A stretch of 64,000 bases of DNA from the NCBI GenBank assembly GCA_032622095.1, contig CP136069.1:200355239-200419238 (forward strand), read 5' to 3'. The first letter of the stretch is position 1, and every line of letters starts with the position of its first letter. Positions 26,641 to 40,600 of this stretch are shown one piece after another. Made by a program: the position numbers and the translations under genes. This stretch comes from Siphonodentalium dalli. Taxonomy: Eukaryota; Mollusca; Scaphopoda; Gadilida; Siphonodentaliidae. Under the pieces are notes generated by a model. The model did no database searches. It worked only from the letters and a program-made list of their open reading frames with translations, and was not told the origin of the DNA.

Positions 26641-27470
26641 CGCACTATACAATGGCGTCACTCAAAGTCGGAAAGTCACACCGGGTATCACAACCGGAAT
26701 CACTCTGTATTAAATGTCATTTTCCTTGCTGAGCCAAACATCAGGGCTATTATCATTTCGGCCAATTTGGCCGGTTACTTCATGTGACTTTTTCATCTGA
26801 CGTGTGTGTCGGATAATTGATCTGGAGGATTTATGTAAATGTTAGCCCAAACTACATTTCCAAGTAACGATGTTTTTGTTGTTTATTTTGAGGAATAATA
26901 CCGCGTTAGATGAATTCAGCCCAAATATGTTAACAGTTGTCGTGTCAAACATTCGGCAGTAGGTTAGCGTTATTTAGTATTTGTGGATGTCCTTTAACAT
27001 GGGGAAAATAGACTACTGCGCTTGAACGAGCATGTGAATTTGTCGTTTTTAATGTACAGCAACTTGATAATCAATAACAGAGGCATTCTCTGTCAAATAA
27101 GGTCGCTCTATTTACGGTATTAATTGCGGAACTTTCTAAAGTAAACTACGCGTAAACGGATACATACGGTAAATTATAGAATGTGCCGGAATCGGCCTAA
27201 TCGCCCCATGGCCAACTCGCCCAGTCGACGTGTGTCAATTCGGTACCTACTATAACATGTACCCGAGTCCGATTCGGAATAAAAGATGTATACGGGTGTT
27301 ATATAGCGTTTGGTCCGTTGTTTCTCAATGAATATTATTGAAATTTGGTGTATATGTCCGGGCTGGGACATGGAATACAACAACGTTTGAATTGTTTTTA
27401 AATTTACAAATTTGTTGATTTTATTCAATTTTTTTTCGTTCTGAAAACACACTATAAAGTGTATATTATA
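26641..27470. other. no gene recognised; part of a dispersed repeat
   Basis: About 26650-26750 resembles 33150-33300 (shared CCGGAA, ACACCG and TTAAATG blocks). No coding feature is supported. Confidence 0.35.
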
Positions 27471-27772
27471 TAATAACGAACAAGAGACATACATAATTTA
27501 TAAACTGTTAACAAAAGATATCAAATTCAAAACATGACAAAGATGACTCAGTGGACTTTATAAAGTGAACATAAAAACATTGAGGTAAGAATCTTTTTAA
27601 GGAATTCGACTTTATTTAATGATAATAAACACATAAATTAAAATAACAAACATGAGACATACATGATTTATAAACTGTTAACAAAAGATATCAAACTCAA
27701 TACATGACAAAGATGACTCAGTGAAGTTTATAAAGTGAACATAAAAATATTAATGTAAGAATCTTTTTAAGC
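27471..27772 (+). repeat. tandem duplication, period ~169 bp
   Basis: Two similar blocks (about 27471-27602 and 27640-27772) share TTTATAAACTGTTAACAAAA, 'CATGACAAAGATGACTCAGTG' and 'AAGAATCTTTTTAAG'. They differ by scattered substitutions. Confidence 0.75.
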
Positions 27773-29213
27773 ATTACTAAACCGTTTAGCACAGACCACA
27801 GTCCACTTCACTCATCCGATCATCACCAAACTTCATATTTATCTTGATATTGATCTATCAGATGAGAGCTATCAAATATTTTTTTAATTTCATAGGAAAA
27901 AATGGTCGCCAGCGGCCATATTGCATTTACGTTATATTTTATCGCGTCATGTCGATATCTAGTATTACTTAGAAATTTCACCTTTCCAGATTCACAATTG
28001 CTCCATTGACTGTAACAGATGAAATTATTCCCCTCTTCGGATAGAGTGTCACTGAAACTTTATTTTGTCAGACTGTCTGTATAATCACTGATTATATATG
28101 GCAATAATCTGTAATAAGATGTAGCACTATTTTATTTTATATTTACATGCAGTGCTGTTTTTATACATCAATTCTAATCCCCCTAGATCATCATGTGATC
28201 GATCATACATCGCGCGAGGACCTGGTTGAATTAGGGGGGGTTTTATGGATCACTTCTGTCCTCTAGCTAGATTATACTTATGACATTTAATGGCATGTTC
28301 CTAACGTGGAGGGTTAGATATGCTTGAGAAACCACCACTCTTTAATTCACACCAAGTTCTCAGCTGTCATGTTCGGATATTAGAACCCATAGCCATGATA
28401 TATGGTTTATTTTGTGTATACTAGTAATATAGTTATTTTCAGTACCTTTATATACCAGTACTGTGTATAACAATGCATATAAATTAATCCATGTATACAT
28501 GTATATTAATTCAACGGATTCAGTGGTTTTGTCCATCAGTCTATCAAATTTGCGGGGGAAACATGGCCACAAGCAGTACACCCTGCTAAATTTCGAATTT
28601 GAATCAATTGGCGCACCCTGCAGCCAGCTTTTATTGGAGAACTTTTTCTTATGTGGATATTTTGGGTCACCGCTAGATGTGAGCCATATTTTGTTCTCAA
28701 ACTGTCCTTGTGAAGACATCACTGCCAGCGGTGATCTTCAATTTTACTATTTTTATGGCTAAATAATTTGGTTGATCCTACAGACGACACCCTTGTCCGA
28801 TCGTCATCAGATTCCACAATTATCTTCTGGATAACCAGGGTGAGAGTAATCTAATTTTCCCGAATTTCGTTAAAAAACATTACCACAGGCAGCAATTTGG
28901 TATCTTACTCTTTGATCCTCTTTTGCATGACTGAATTGTTTAGCAACTGTACAGACATATCCCTCATCTGGTTTTTATATACATGTATATCTCTTCATGC
29001 GGATAGCCAGTATTACGTAGGTACTTCAACTTTCTGCATTCCTGTCATCGTTTGAAATATAAAAATTTACCTGATACATGCACCCTTCAAAATTTGTTTC
29101 GTCGTATCTATTTTAATGACCCGTATGGTAATATTGATACAGATATATTTGTCAAACATTTCTTTGTACAATATACAGGTATTTAGTTTGTAACTAAATC
29201 TAGAAATATATAA
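27773..29213. other. no recognisable gene
   Basis: Overlapping ORFs of about 100-120 codons on both strands at 28360-28762 show no recognisable domain and cover each other, so neither is supported. Near 28171-28245 there is a short TAATCCCCCTAG / AATTAGGGGGG inverted pair that could be a small MITE. Confidence 0.35.
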
Positions 29214-29717
29214 TAGTAGCTCGTGGACCCCACTTCGTCCGGGATGTTCCCCTCTGATTTTCGGAGAAATGCGCGATTTAACCTTGAATTGACTATTTTA
29301 AAGGTGAAGGTCATGTCGGGGTCACGATTTGACCCGTCCAAAACACTCCCCGGACAAAAGTCACGACAAAAGTACCCGTCGTAATCCGCCCGGCTTTATA
29401 CCCGATTTGACCTTGAATTGACAATTTTGAATGTCAAGATCAGGTCAGGGTCATGATTTGACCCACCCGAAACACTCCTGGGACAAAAGTAACAGTAGGT
29501 ATCAAATTTCGTTGAAATACTTCCGTTTTACCAGATTTGACCTTGAATTGATCTTTTTGAATGTCAAAGTCAGGTCGGGATCAAGATTTGACCCGTCCAA
29601 AATACTCCCTGGAAATAATTTCCCCTAGGTATCAAATTTCGTCAAATCTGTCCGGCAGTTTTCCCGGCCATAGCTAACAGACAAACAGACAGACAAATGT
29701 CCAAAATATATATTAAA
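29214..29717 (-). mobile_element. Helitron relic of a third family, minus strand
   Basis: Read on the minus strand, the 3' end holds the stem motif CCGGACGAAGTGGGG close to a degraded CTAG (plus-strand AGTAGCTCG). Three ~125-bp internal repeats carry TTTGACCTTGAATTGA and GATTTGACCC. The minus-strand 5' side is TATATATTTTGGAC preceded by GTTTGTCTG repeats. It directly abuts the next copy at 29718. Confidence 0.6.
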
Positions 29718-30104
29718 CTAGCTGATGTACTCGACTTCGTTCGGGCTAGTTAGGGATTTTTTTTGTGATCGCCTCCATCTGGACAGTACCCAGTATATAC
29801 AGCGTCTGGCCAAACTATTGTTCAATTGGTCCAGAAACATGCCTATATCAGCACGTTCGAGAACATGGTCCCACGTGAAATTGGACCCGTCCATATTGCT
29901 CCCGGGATCGAAGTAGTCCTACACACAAATTTTTAGTCGGATCGGTCAAGGTCCAGAAACATGCCTATGAGCGAGGTCAAGTTGACACGTTAAATACCAA
30001 ATTCGAGCAGTGTTAGAGTCTATAACACATACACACATGCATTCACGCATACACACATACATACATACATACATACAGACAGGTGTTTCAAAATGTATAA
30101 TCGA
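29718..30104 (-). mobile_element. Helitron relic, tandem with the previous one
   Basis: Plus-strand CTAG at 29718-29721 followed by a GACTTCGTTCGGGCTAG stem, so the minus-strand element ends in a hairpin plus CTAG. The minus-strand 5' terminus is probably TCGATTATACATTTTG near 30104, after an ACAT/ACACAC microsatellite. The termini resemble those of the copies near 34912 and 37453. Confidence 0.55.
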
Positions 30105-30774
30105 TAGCTACAACAATTCTATGGTAGATAGTTCACGGCCGACCTGATGCATGCATCTTAGTTTTCTTGTTAACATTGTCGTCTCGATGTCATCTACTAA
30201 CGTCTGCTATTGACCAACCTAATGGTTCGACATCAACGAATGGACTGGTATAAACGATTTATTAAGGAAAATAAACAGCACGCTGCGGATTTATTAAGGA
30301 AAATAAACAGCACGATGTGAGTGCAATGCGATGTCACACATGGGTTTTATGGATTTCAATATCCAATGCGACGAGTTTTGTTATAGCAAGAAAGAATAAT
30401 GACATTGTATTGCTATTTCAGAGCGCATATACGCATATATATCCAATATAGTCCCATTATCGCCATGTCTTAACACTAATAGAGTGTAACTATCAATTTC
30501 ATAAATAGCAATAGCTATGCTTGATTATAATTATTAAGGTGCATTACGGTTGATGAATAACGACGGACTTGGGAAGCAGGAATATTGTTGAAAAAAACTC
30601 GTCGAACAAACTTCGGCCAACTTCGTCATTCTCCGTACCGTACGACCATAGATGAAGGAAGGATAGATACGTCACTCAACGTCATTTGATCTGCCAATCG
30701 GTAACGCACTCAGATTATGTCCGCCATTGCTAAAGGTAGTTCAACTCTGATTCTTCTAATCAAAACAGTGCTTT
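30105..30774. repeat. dispersed repeat with a 37-bp duplication
   Basis: About 30185-30440 resembles 33310-33540 and the DNA split by the MITE at 16050. It contains a direct duplication of GATTTATTAAGGAAAATAAA (about 30257 and 30288). The remainder is unassigned. Confidence 0.45.
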
Positions 30775-31915
30775 CTCATCGCAATAAAAAGAGGAAAATC
30801 TGGCGTCTATTGCAGCTGAATTAATTATGCACCAACTGTCATGAATTATCAGAATCTCACGTTTCAAAGGGTGTCCGTTGGGGAGTAAGAAAGGTGAGTT
30901 TTTATGCCGTTTGATGCAATTTTTGTAGTAAACAACACGACATTCTGCATTCTATTTTTGTAATTTTCACCTGGATGAAGTTATGTTATAAGGACTTTCA
31001 AAATTAAATTAATTTAATAGATCTGACCAATCCTGGTTGCATTGGTAATTTGAATATCATGTATATGGGGTACCGATCCAAACTTGTTTTATGGAAGAAA
31101 TATTTCAATGACAGCTGTCAGATGTCAAGAATGTCCATGCCACTGCCAGGTGTGATCAGGTGTACTACAGACTGTACAGTAATAAATAAATAATTTAGAA
31201 ATGAATAGTCAAAACAATTCACAAATTGGGCAGTTTAGATGTCCTACTCCTAGATTATAATTGTAGTGATCATACTATTCATAGTTTGAATTGTTTCATG
31301 CCCCCTTTATGTAATAGATAACATTTGTTGATAGCATATTTTTCATGTAGTATTTTGATCATTAATAGATGATATAATCACATTCATAATGCATAATGTT
31401 AATAAATGACATTGAGACTTGAGTGGGCATTAATTATAATTTATACACAAACTGGTCAGCTGTGTTGAAATATAATATCATTAGCCTTATTTATTATTAT
31501 ATTATAGCACTAGTATTATTTTTGTAAGATAATTTATTACTGCTATCACAAAGAGGTGTGAACAATTGAATATTACATGGGTTGCCAATGTAGGCACTGG
31601 TGAGTGGTGTGGTACTGTACTGCATGGGAAATATCCCAATATAAAATATTTTATACCAGTAACCTATAAATTATTTATAAATTAAAATTAAATGCTTCAA
31701 ATTCTATATCATTTCAGGAAGTGGGCAGATAATGGCAACGCCTTCATAACATTGGTGGGTCAGAAAGTTACGTGTGCAACATGCGTGAGCCGAAAATAAT
31801 CCAGAGAGACAGAATGAGATGCACAATGCAATGATGTGTTCAAGATAAAGAAGGGATTGAACTATACTTGTGCGAAAATAAAAAACTAGCTGATGTCTCA
31901 TTGACTATCAAGGAA
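30775..31915 (+). ncRNA. possible spliced non-coding transcript
   Basis: A strong donor (AGAAAG|GTGAGT near 30893) is followed about 0.8 kb later by a good acceptor (TATCATTTCAG near 31718). Both putative exons contain stops in every frame I checked, so if it is transcribed it is probably non-coding. The second exon would run into AATAAAAAAC near 31880, a possible poly(A) signal. This rests on splice-site appearance alone. Confidence 0.2.
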
Positions 31916-33687
31916 AGAGCCACAACTGATTAATATTTATAAGTTCATCATTAAATTAATTAAATTACAAACATTGTCTCTCTATCACATTGTACTTATC
32001 CACACTAAGGCAACCCCCATGTTCATATGCACATTGTGTGTCCCCGGGACTGTCCCCTCCAGTCTGAAAAAGTATCCTCTAGCTCCCAATAGCATTTCAA
32101 GGTCCCATTCAGCTTCAGTAACTGCAATTCTCTAATGTAAATGGACTATAAGTATGTTATCCTACTAGTATATTTTACAAATTGTACCATAATCATTAAC
32201 TATTTTATTACTATATGCATGGATTATATCGCTCAGTTTCAAAATTGCCTATACAATTAACTATTCTTCGTTTATTTGTATTTTAATATCATAGTGGACA
32301 GAGACACCCTTTACATTCATGTGTAGGTTAATATATATAATAAGACCACAAACACAGGTCTGTTTGTTGAACTTATTAGAAGAAACCCCCCTACTGTGAC
32401 CCAAATATATATATACAAATGGATCATGGAACTCAAATAACTACTAAATGATTATTAGTTTATATAAATAGACATGATATGTCTGGCATGTCTGTTTCCA
32501 GGATGAAATTGTAATATACAATATATATAAAAGTTAAAAAGTTCCCGGACCCGGTTGAATCGGGATAGTGATTCAAATGGGGAGGACCTGACATATATAT
32601 ATCTATTGATTAGCAGCAACGTATATGTGTACGTTTATAAGAAAAATCACTCTGCATTCTGTGAAGCAATATCCCTCCAATATTTGCACCAGCTGATCGA
32701 GGAAAATTACAAAACTAAATCCCCACTACACGTAAAAAATCAGATCCCTCCAATACTTGCACTAGCTGATCGAGAAAATTACAGAACGAAATCCACACTA
32801 CACGTAAGAAATCGGAGTAAATAAACATCAACGCAAAATTCACAAGATATCACAAGACAGTTTGTTAGTTTTTCAATATGCCGGCGTAAACAACATCGAA
32901 TTGCGGGCACTAAATTTCTATTTCAGGAAAACCTATCTTGAACAAAATCGCATTCTTAGGCATTCGGTTAATGTCACCTAAAATGCACAATGTTACAAAG
33001 TTAGTATAAAGAACATTTATTACGGATATCTCTCGACAACCTACGCGAACTCGATGTAAATATAACGTAAAATTATCTCCCCCTAGTTTTCTGAACTACC
33101 TTAACGCTTGAGGGCCAACGCAATGGTGACGTCCAATAGCGTTACAGTTTGATAACCATGAGTGCGACGTCTATCCTATTTTTAGTCGAGGATTTCAGAA
33201 TGAGTGGGATATCTAAATGCCGGAAGCTCACACCGCGGATAACGACCGGAAACAATCCGAATTAAATGACGTTTTTCTTCCTGAAACAAACATAAGTTAC
33301 CATTAACATGATGTCGTCTGCTCACAACTGATATTGACCTAACTAATGCTTCCAGCGCGCGGAATTGAACACTATTTAGGCTCTCTAATAATCGAGAGAA
33401 AACAGTACGATGCCGTTGTTCTGAAGTCAGCCATGGGTTGTATCGTTATCAATATGCGACGAGTTACTACATTGTCGGCTAGAGATGAAACGATGACATT
33501 GTATTGCGACTTCAACCGACGTATGCGATTAAACATTTAAGTAGAAACCTACTATGGCATTACATTCGCACTTATGGTGTCCATCATTATTCCACAAGTG
33601 GCATCAGCTTAAAGGAATTCAGAAATAAGATCCAACTTCAACATGTTGTGTCTGAGACATAGTAAGGCGGATTGCTGTCTATAAATT
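31916..33687. other. no gene; duplication and upstream region of the GRL gene
   Basis: A 65-bp tandem duplication sits at about 32670-32815 (GATCCCTCCAATAC..., CTGATCGAG). A dispersed repeat (about 33150-33540) ends just upstream of the GRL start. I see no convincing TATA box for that gene. Confidence 0.4.
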
Positions 33688-34668
33688 ATGATAGACCTAG
33701 AAGCCGGGAATGCTGATGAAGATACGTCTTCGACTTTGGTTGACCATTTTGAGGAATTCAATTTCCTCATTGGTGCTGCGAGAGCTGTCGGCGCTCTGGT
33801 CTGTTTCCCTAGGAACAAGCATATGGTTCCGTTGCTGAAAGCGTTTGGTTGTATTGTGTTGTGGGTTGTCTTCTGGTGTGACGCTGTCCTGTTTCTGAGA
33901 GACAATATACGATGGTATCTGACGTTCGATTCCAACAATAGGATGGCAGAACTAATTTTAGCCATCTGCCAGATATTTTTTGTGTGGCTGCATACTATTT
34001 TCTACAGTATCGGCATTCTTGGAAGCTCTGGAAAAATCGACCAATTTCAACACGCTGTGTCAACGTATCGTTCTGATTTCGTATCCCATAGGAATAACAT
34101 AACAAGGAAGAAATTATTAATAGCCCAAATCGTTTTGGTGCCTATAATTGTTATTCCGTTCATGTATGGAGGGTCGACATTATGGTCAGTACTGTCGGGT
34201 GCATCGTCAGAGAATAGTATACAAATGAACACGGAATTATCTCCACTCCAGAAAGGTGTCTTTATTGCGCACATGGTTTTCATCGCTATTGGACTTGTCC
34301 AAGTCAATACGATGTTCATCTTGTTTTGTGGTGTGCTGCGTATTTTGAAACAGGAATACAAGGACATGGATATGGAAATCGAAAAGATCAGGCGCCAACC
34401 AGGAGTTTTAAATTTAAACAGCGTTTTCACATCCCAGAGATTGAGGTTCGAATCATTGACGGAGATTGTAAATAAGTTCGACCAGTTGATGGCTCATTTC
34501 GTGGCGGCTGCTTTGGTCATTGGTCTTCTTATCGTCTGCTTGGTCTCGTACGCTTTGGTGAACAAAGGCCCACACTCAGAATCGTTCAACGCCTCATTTA
34601 TAACGACCATCAACGTAGCAATTTACCTGGCTGGACACACATATCAAGCAATGAAACTTAACTCCCAG
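33688..34668 (+). CDS. GRL exon 1 (helices 1-6)
   Basis: It encodes 327 residues and six hydrophobic helices. The open frame continues to 34821, but CAG|GTAAAT at 34666-34672 is a strong donor in phase 0. The peptide beyond it lacks the family C terminus, so I end the exon there. Codon use looks coding, unlike the surrounding AT-rich repeats. Confidence 0.9.
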
Positions 34669-37600
34669 GTAAATATACAGTATGTATCACTTATAGCCAA
34701 AGAATTGACACTACACAAAAAACATGCCTATTGGAAGTACCCCAATCGTCGTAACTGCCAATTGTTCTCTCAAATAGAAAGCTACGCATCATATGCAACT
34801 TTTATAGATTCACAAACATAAATGAAAGAGCGAGTTGTTCTCCTGTTTCTTCTGAACATTAAATTTATCACAACCGTCGTCATTGCGACCGCGTTTGTTT
34901 ATGTATTTATACTAGCTGGTGGGCCCGACTTCGTCCGGGCTGTTTCCCCTCTGTTTTCCGTCGAAATGCGCGATTTGACCTTGAATTGACCATTTTGAAG
35001 GTCAATGTCAGGTCGGGGTCACGATTTGACCCATCTAAAACACTCCCGGACAAAAGTATCCATAGGTGTCAAATTTCGACGAAATCCGTCCGGCAGTTTT
35101 CGCGGCCATAGCTAATAAACAGACAAACAGAAGTCCCAAAATATATATTACTAGCAGGTTAGCCCGCCACTGGCGGCATTCGTCCCATGGCTTCGTTTCA
35201 GAAACATGACATTTTTGTAATTATTTTGTTTTTATTTATTTTTGTTTTTTATTTTTTAATATGAATTTAATGTTTTTTAAATTTAATATATTTTGTTTCT
35301 GAATTGTTTTTTTATTGTTAATTTTTTTTAATTTTAAATTGTTTTAATTAAATTTTAAATTGTTTTAATTAATTTTTGGGTTTCTGGCGGAAAAATTTAC
35401 CCGTAGAAATCCCCCCTTCCTAGGAACGACAGACAACGCATTCTTTGTTTCGTGAAATCTCTCTACGATAACATTGCATTGAATTTAAAACAAACGCTTC
35501 CCGTCGGGAAATCTGTCTGCATAATATTTCGAGTCTGCCGTACCCGTCGTAATGTCGTGAAATCTCTCTGCATAATAGATAACATTGCATTGAATCTGTT
35601 GTTGGCATTCAGGGCTTCGGGTCGTTGTTGTTGGCATCACGGCTCCCCGAAAACTCTCACATTGCCGAAAACGTGTATTTAGTAATATCGTTGTTGTTGA
35701 TATTTACGGCTTGGGGGCTATTTTCTCGCCAACAATGTCGTTGGCGTTCACGGTTTGGGGCAGTGTGTATAGCTGCGTGAGTTAGCAGGAATCGAGGGGT
35801 GTAAGTTTAGAGCTTGTTTATGTGAATGTTTCAGTATTTCGAGCGATAACATTGCATTGAATCTGTTGTTGGCATTCAGGGCTTCGGGTCGTTGTTGTTG
35901 GCATCAGGGCTCCCCGAAAACTCTCACATTGCCGAAAACGTGTATTTAGTAATATATTTACGGCTTGGGGGGGGGCTATTTTCTCGCCAACAATGTCGTT
36001 GCGTTCACGGTTTGGGGCAGTGTGTATAGCTGCGTGAGTTAGCAGGAATCGAGGGGTGTAAGTTTAGAGCTTGTTTATATGCATGTTTCGGAAATAGACT
36101 AAGATTTTCAGTAGGGCTTCACGGTATCCGGATTTTAATACCGACTACGGTATTATGACTAAATATCGTCGCCAATAAATTTGAGAAGAACTGTTTGAGA
36201 ATGATACTAGTAGCAAGCAGACAAAAATATAGCATTATTGATTTGATAATGATAATTATGAACACATGTTGCTTTGACAGGTATATAACATAAATAATTA
36301 ATATAAATGGTCCTGAGTTTCGTTCTTTATACGACGGATAGATATATTTATAAGTGCCTGACGTAATCGGGAATCCTTACCAACTGCAGGTCGCTTATGA
36401 CATTAAAAATGAAGCTAACAGTCGCTCGTGTAAATAATAACAGCAAACATGTATTGATGTCATATTGTATATTGTACAAACAAAACAAGATAACTAATGT
36501 AACAAGCATAGCATAGAAGTCCGTATCTGATTTTAACTTATCCATTTCGATGTATATGACTGATATATGGCCGTGTAGTTATAATGATCTAATGAGTTAG
36601 TGCATTATACGTCTAATGCATAAGATTTTGTGGCGCTGTTGAACGCGCGTCATTGTGTCTCCAGATTATAAAAACACCACACATTTTTTATTGTATTTGA
36701 CCAGGAAACCTTCCAGCAATATTGAGCTGAGAACAGCCTGTATATGCAGATCAATTGCCACCCATGCAATAAGGCATGCCGACTTGATTGTCCGCAGTGT
36801 GTTGACAAACCCTTATGGAGCAGTGAGAAATAATTAATTTTTACGCCACGCTAAACCGAAGCTGTTAGCAATGGCCTTTGTCTCACCATTAGAGGTGTCG
36901 ATTGTTGCTAAATACTTGACACTGATAGATATATCGTCGGTATTAATATCCACACCGGCGGCTACGATGTACCGACTATTTGCATAAAGTGAAACCGACT
37001 ATACGGTGTCAAAAACAGTATCGCGATATGACAAAATACCGAAATACCGTGAAGCCCTAATTTTCAGCCGTAACAAAAAATGTATACATCAGAAAATGTA
37101 AATTCTATATTTTGCGAGGTATTAGCAAGTTTTGGCTCAACGGGTTTAGCACTTTGAAGTGAATTTGGATATAAAAATATACAGATATAAAAAAAATGTA
37201 GAGTTACTCCTCTTGGATCGCGAGCGAATATCAATTAACCCCGAAGTGCCGATTGCGGTGAATTTGATGATTGGGAGTGGATAAAGGGTGCTCTGAGCTT
37301 CTCGAAAACGCTACCACGGCCGTGTCGGTGGGATTTTACACTTACATACGAAATTTGAGCTCAATATGTACACGCGTTTTGGATTCTATGAAGTACCCAC
37401 ACACATATATACATATATATATACGAAGTCTCAAAATATATAGTATAGATAGACTAGAAGGTGACCCGACTTCGTCCGGGCTTTGACCTTGAATTGTCCA
37501 TTTTGAAGGTGAAGGTCAGGTGGGGTCACGATTTGACCCGTCCAAAACACTGCCCGGACAAAAGTACCCGACAAAAGTACCCGTCGAAATCCATCCGGTT

Positions 37601-40600
37601 TTACCCGATTTGACCTTGAATTGATCATTTTGAAGGTCGAGGTCAGGTCGGAGTCACGACTCGACCCGTCCAAAACACTCAGTGGACAAATGTAACCCTA
37701 TGTATCAACTTTCGTGGAAATCCCATCAAAATTGGCGATTTGACCTTGAATTAACCTGATTTCAAGGTCACGTCGCACGGGCAAATGAATATGCTTATGA
37801 GACTCCCCATACGAAAGTACCCCCACATACCAAGTTTCATCGAAATTCCGTGATATTCGGGCGTTTGACCTTGAAAGGACCCGATTTCAAGGTCAAGGTC
37901 ACGTCGCACGGCATGATTGGGAAAAAACTATATGAGATATTAAATTGAGGTAAATTGCGTTTTGTTCCTATACCATTCCACGTATTATATTATGTGTTCT
38001 GTTCAGAGAGTATAAAACCCTCCTATCTCCCCCCTACCAACGAGGAGGCATCAGGCACCAGGGCCATTGAAAATAAATCATTTTGTATGTGCACGTTACA
38101 ACAAGTAGCTCCAACCTCACCATTATTCAGCATGAACAGACGCCACGAGTAGCCTATGGTAAACAAGACGGGCACCAACTCGTATTTATTAATCCTGATA
38201 TCATCGGATTCAACATCTTCGTCGTGAGAGCTTTCAATGTTTCCTTCGACAAGCAAATCTTGGATTGTTGGTGGAAGAATGCCACATTCGGACCACAGTG
38301 TCTCTAAAATCCCTTCGTCCTCGGTCCATCCATTTTCCAATGGTGACAGAATAGTGTACTTATACACATGACCAACACGGGACTTCACCCGTTTTATGTG
38401 AGGCGTCAGCGACCTCTTACGTGGTGGCATTTTGGCTAAGTCATTTTTTTTAATGACTTGATGCCAATTATTTCACCTTTACCAACCATCTATATTAGCA
38501 TCAAAGATTTCACCGTGTCAACGTTCTTCGCTCTATAGGAAATCCAAGTCCATAAGGCGTCTTATTACCATGCCCGGTATATGCCTACCATCAAGTCTTG
38601 GTCAAAGATGAGGACTGCTGAAAGACGGCATTCAGTACAAAACACGGAAGCTGGGAATTTGTCAAAATGCCTTTTGTGTTTTCGGGAAGCCCTTATACCT
38701 GGTCGAGGGTATACCAAGGCCTGAACTGGTCAGTAACTTTGTGCTATCTCGACGACGTAGTTATTGGAGGTTGTTCAGTGTCTAATCACCTCCATAATCT
38801 CCAGGAAGTACTACAGAGATTCCGTAAATATAACCTGAAATTAAACCCCCAAAATGTGAGTTCTTCCCAGAATTGTCAGTCATGATGGGGTTAAAACTGA
38901 ATGACGAGTCCCTAGAAACAGTTAAAAACTGGCCAAACCCATCAAGTACCAAGGAAGTAGAAAGCGTCTGTGGCCTGGTGGTCTACCATCGGGCGTTTGA
39001 CAAAAGTTATGCCGAGATAGCTTAACCATTATAAACCCTCACTGGAAAACAGCCATTCATATGGGGAAGAACAGCAGGAGGCCTTTTCATACACTCAATG
39101 CCTTTCTAGAGTCTCCTCCAGTCTGGCACTACCCAACAGTGAAGACTCATTTGTCCTGGATTGCGATGCTAGTGTGTGGGCCATCGAGGTGGAGCTCTTG
39201 CAGACCATAGCTTTATCTTTACCCCCAAGCAAAGCCATGCAGTATTGCACAACCCGGAAAGAACTCCTAGCTGTCATAAGGTTTAACCGGCAATTCCGTC
39301 ACTACCTTTTGGACAAGCCCTTCCTTCTAAGGACGGATCATAGCAGCCTCAAATGGTTGATGGGTTTCAAGAGCCCCCCAGGGTCAAATAGCTAGATGGT
39401 TGGAGGAGCTCAGCCAATATGACATAGTGATTGAGCACCGACCGGGTAATAATCATTTATACGCTGACGCCCTCTCCCGAAGTATACTGCGGGCTGTGAC
39501 ATTAACAAGTTGCCATGCAAGGGCTGCAAATACTGTCAGCGTCTCCAGCGAAACTGGGCTAGATTTGAAGAGGAAGTTGATAACATTGTGGCTTTAGCCC
39601 AAGGGTTATGGGAGTTTGTAACTGAGAATGACCGAGTGACTCCATCTGCCTCAATGGTAACCTCCGCTAATTACTCAGGTGAAGAATGTTGGCAAGATGG
39701 ATTTCAAGGGCTTGCCTTGGGACCCAGGGGGCGACTGGTCTGATTGCGAGCCATGTACTGTTTGTGTCTGCCCAGACACTGGATGGATGCACTCAAAATT
39801 GGACTTGCATTACCACCATACACATAAGACAAAGGTAAATGTGAGACAAGTTACAAGTTCAGATCCCGATCTAAGCTTGGCCTGTATGTGCACCCTAGTT
39901 GAACTTGGGAAACAACGTAAGGATCCGAATCTAACACCAGTCATTACGTGGATAGAATCCGGTCAAGAACCAACAGAGGGTGAATTATTTATCTCCATTA
40001 AGGCCACTAAATATATCTGGATTAATCGTCAGAGATTTGTGATAGTAAATGAATTACTGTATAAGATAAAATAGAACATGGGAGCAGGTTTTAGTCATGA
40101 TCAGCCAATTTGCGGCTGAGATCTTGGCTATGGCTCATGATATACCCGCTTTTGGTCATCAGGGATTGGTGCTTACGAAAGCTAGGACCAAAAAGTACTT
40201 CTGTGCATGGAATTACTCAAGACATTGAATCATTCATAGGGGTCTTCCCCCAATGCAATCAAGGGAAGAAACCATCGAGGCATGCCAAATGGGAAATGCA
40301 AACATTCCATGCGGGTAATCCAATGGAAAGAGTGCACCTGGATTTCCTGGGACCATTGCCACTTAGTGAACAGGATGACAAATACATTCTGGCGATCACG
40401 GATCAGTTTACTAAGTGGTGGAGTTTATTCACCTTCCTGATCAGACCACAGAAACGATGGAATGTGCGGCGGTAAATGAATTATTGCACGCTTCGGATGT
40501 CCCTTGCAAATTTTGACGGACCAGGACCCATGTTTTGAAAGTAAACTTTTCTGTGCGATCTGCGAGTTACTCCAGATACATAAAACCCGAACGACCCCTT

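Larger units (their letters stand above)
35151..37453 (-). mobile_element. Helitron-like element, minus strand, interrupted by hAT
   Basis: The minus-strand 5' end is TCTATCTATACTATATAT at 37453. The minus-strand 3' end has the stem CCGCCAGTGGCGG, a short spacer and CTAG (35151-35154). A 267-bp internal duplication (from 35578 and 35845) and a nested hAT-like MITE (36112-37059) account for much of its length. Its 5' end touches the CTAG of another element at 37454. There is no Rep/helicase coding. Confidence 0.6.

Noticed and set aside
28360-28762. Facing ORFs of 120 and 99 codons
   Set aside because: Each covers the other, neither has a recognisable domain, and the region is repeat-like.
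34440-34460. GGTTCGAATC resembling a tRNA B box
   Set aside because: It lies within the receptor coding exon and there is no A box or cloverleaf around it.
34669-34821. Continuation of the GRL exon 1 frame to its stop
   Set aside because: A strong phase-0 donor precedes it and the extension lacks the helix 7 signature, which is found in later exons.
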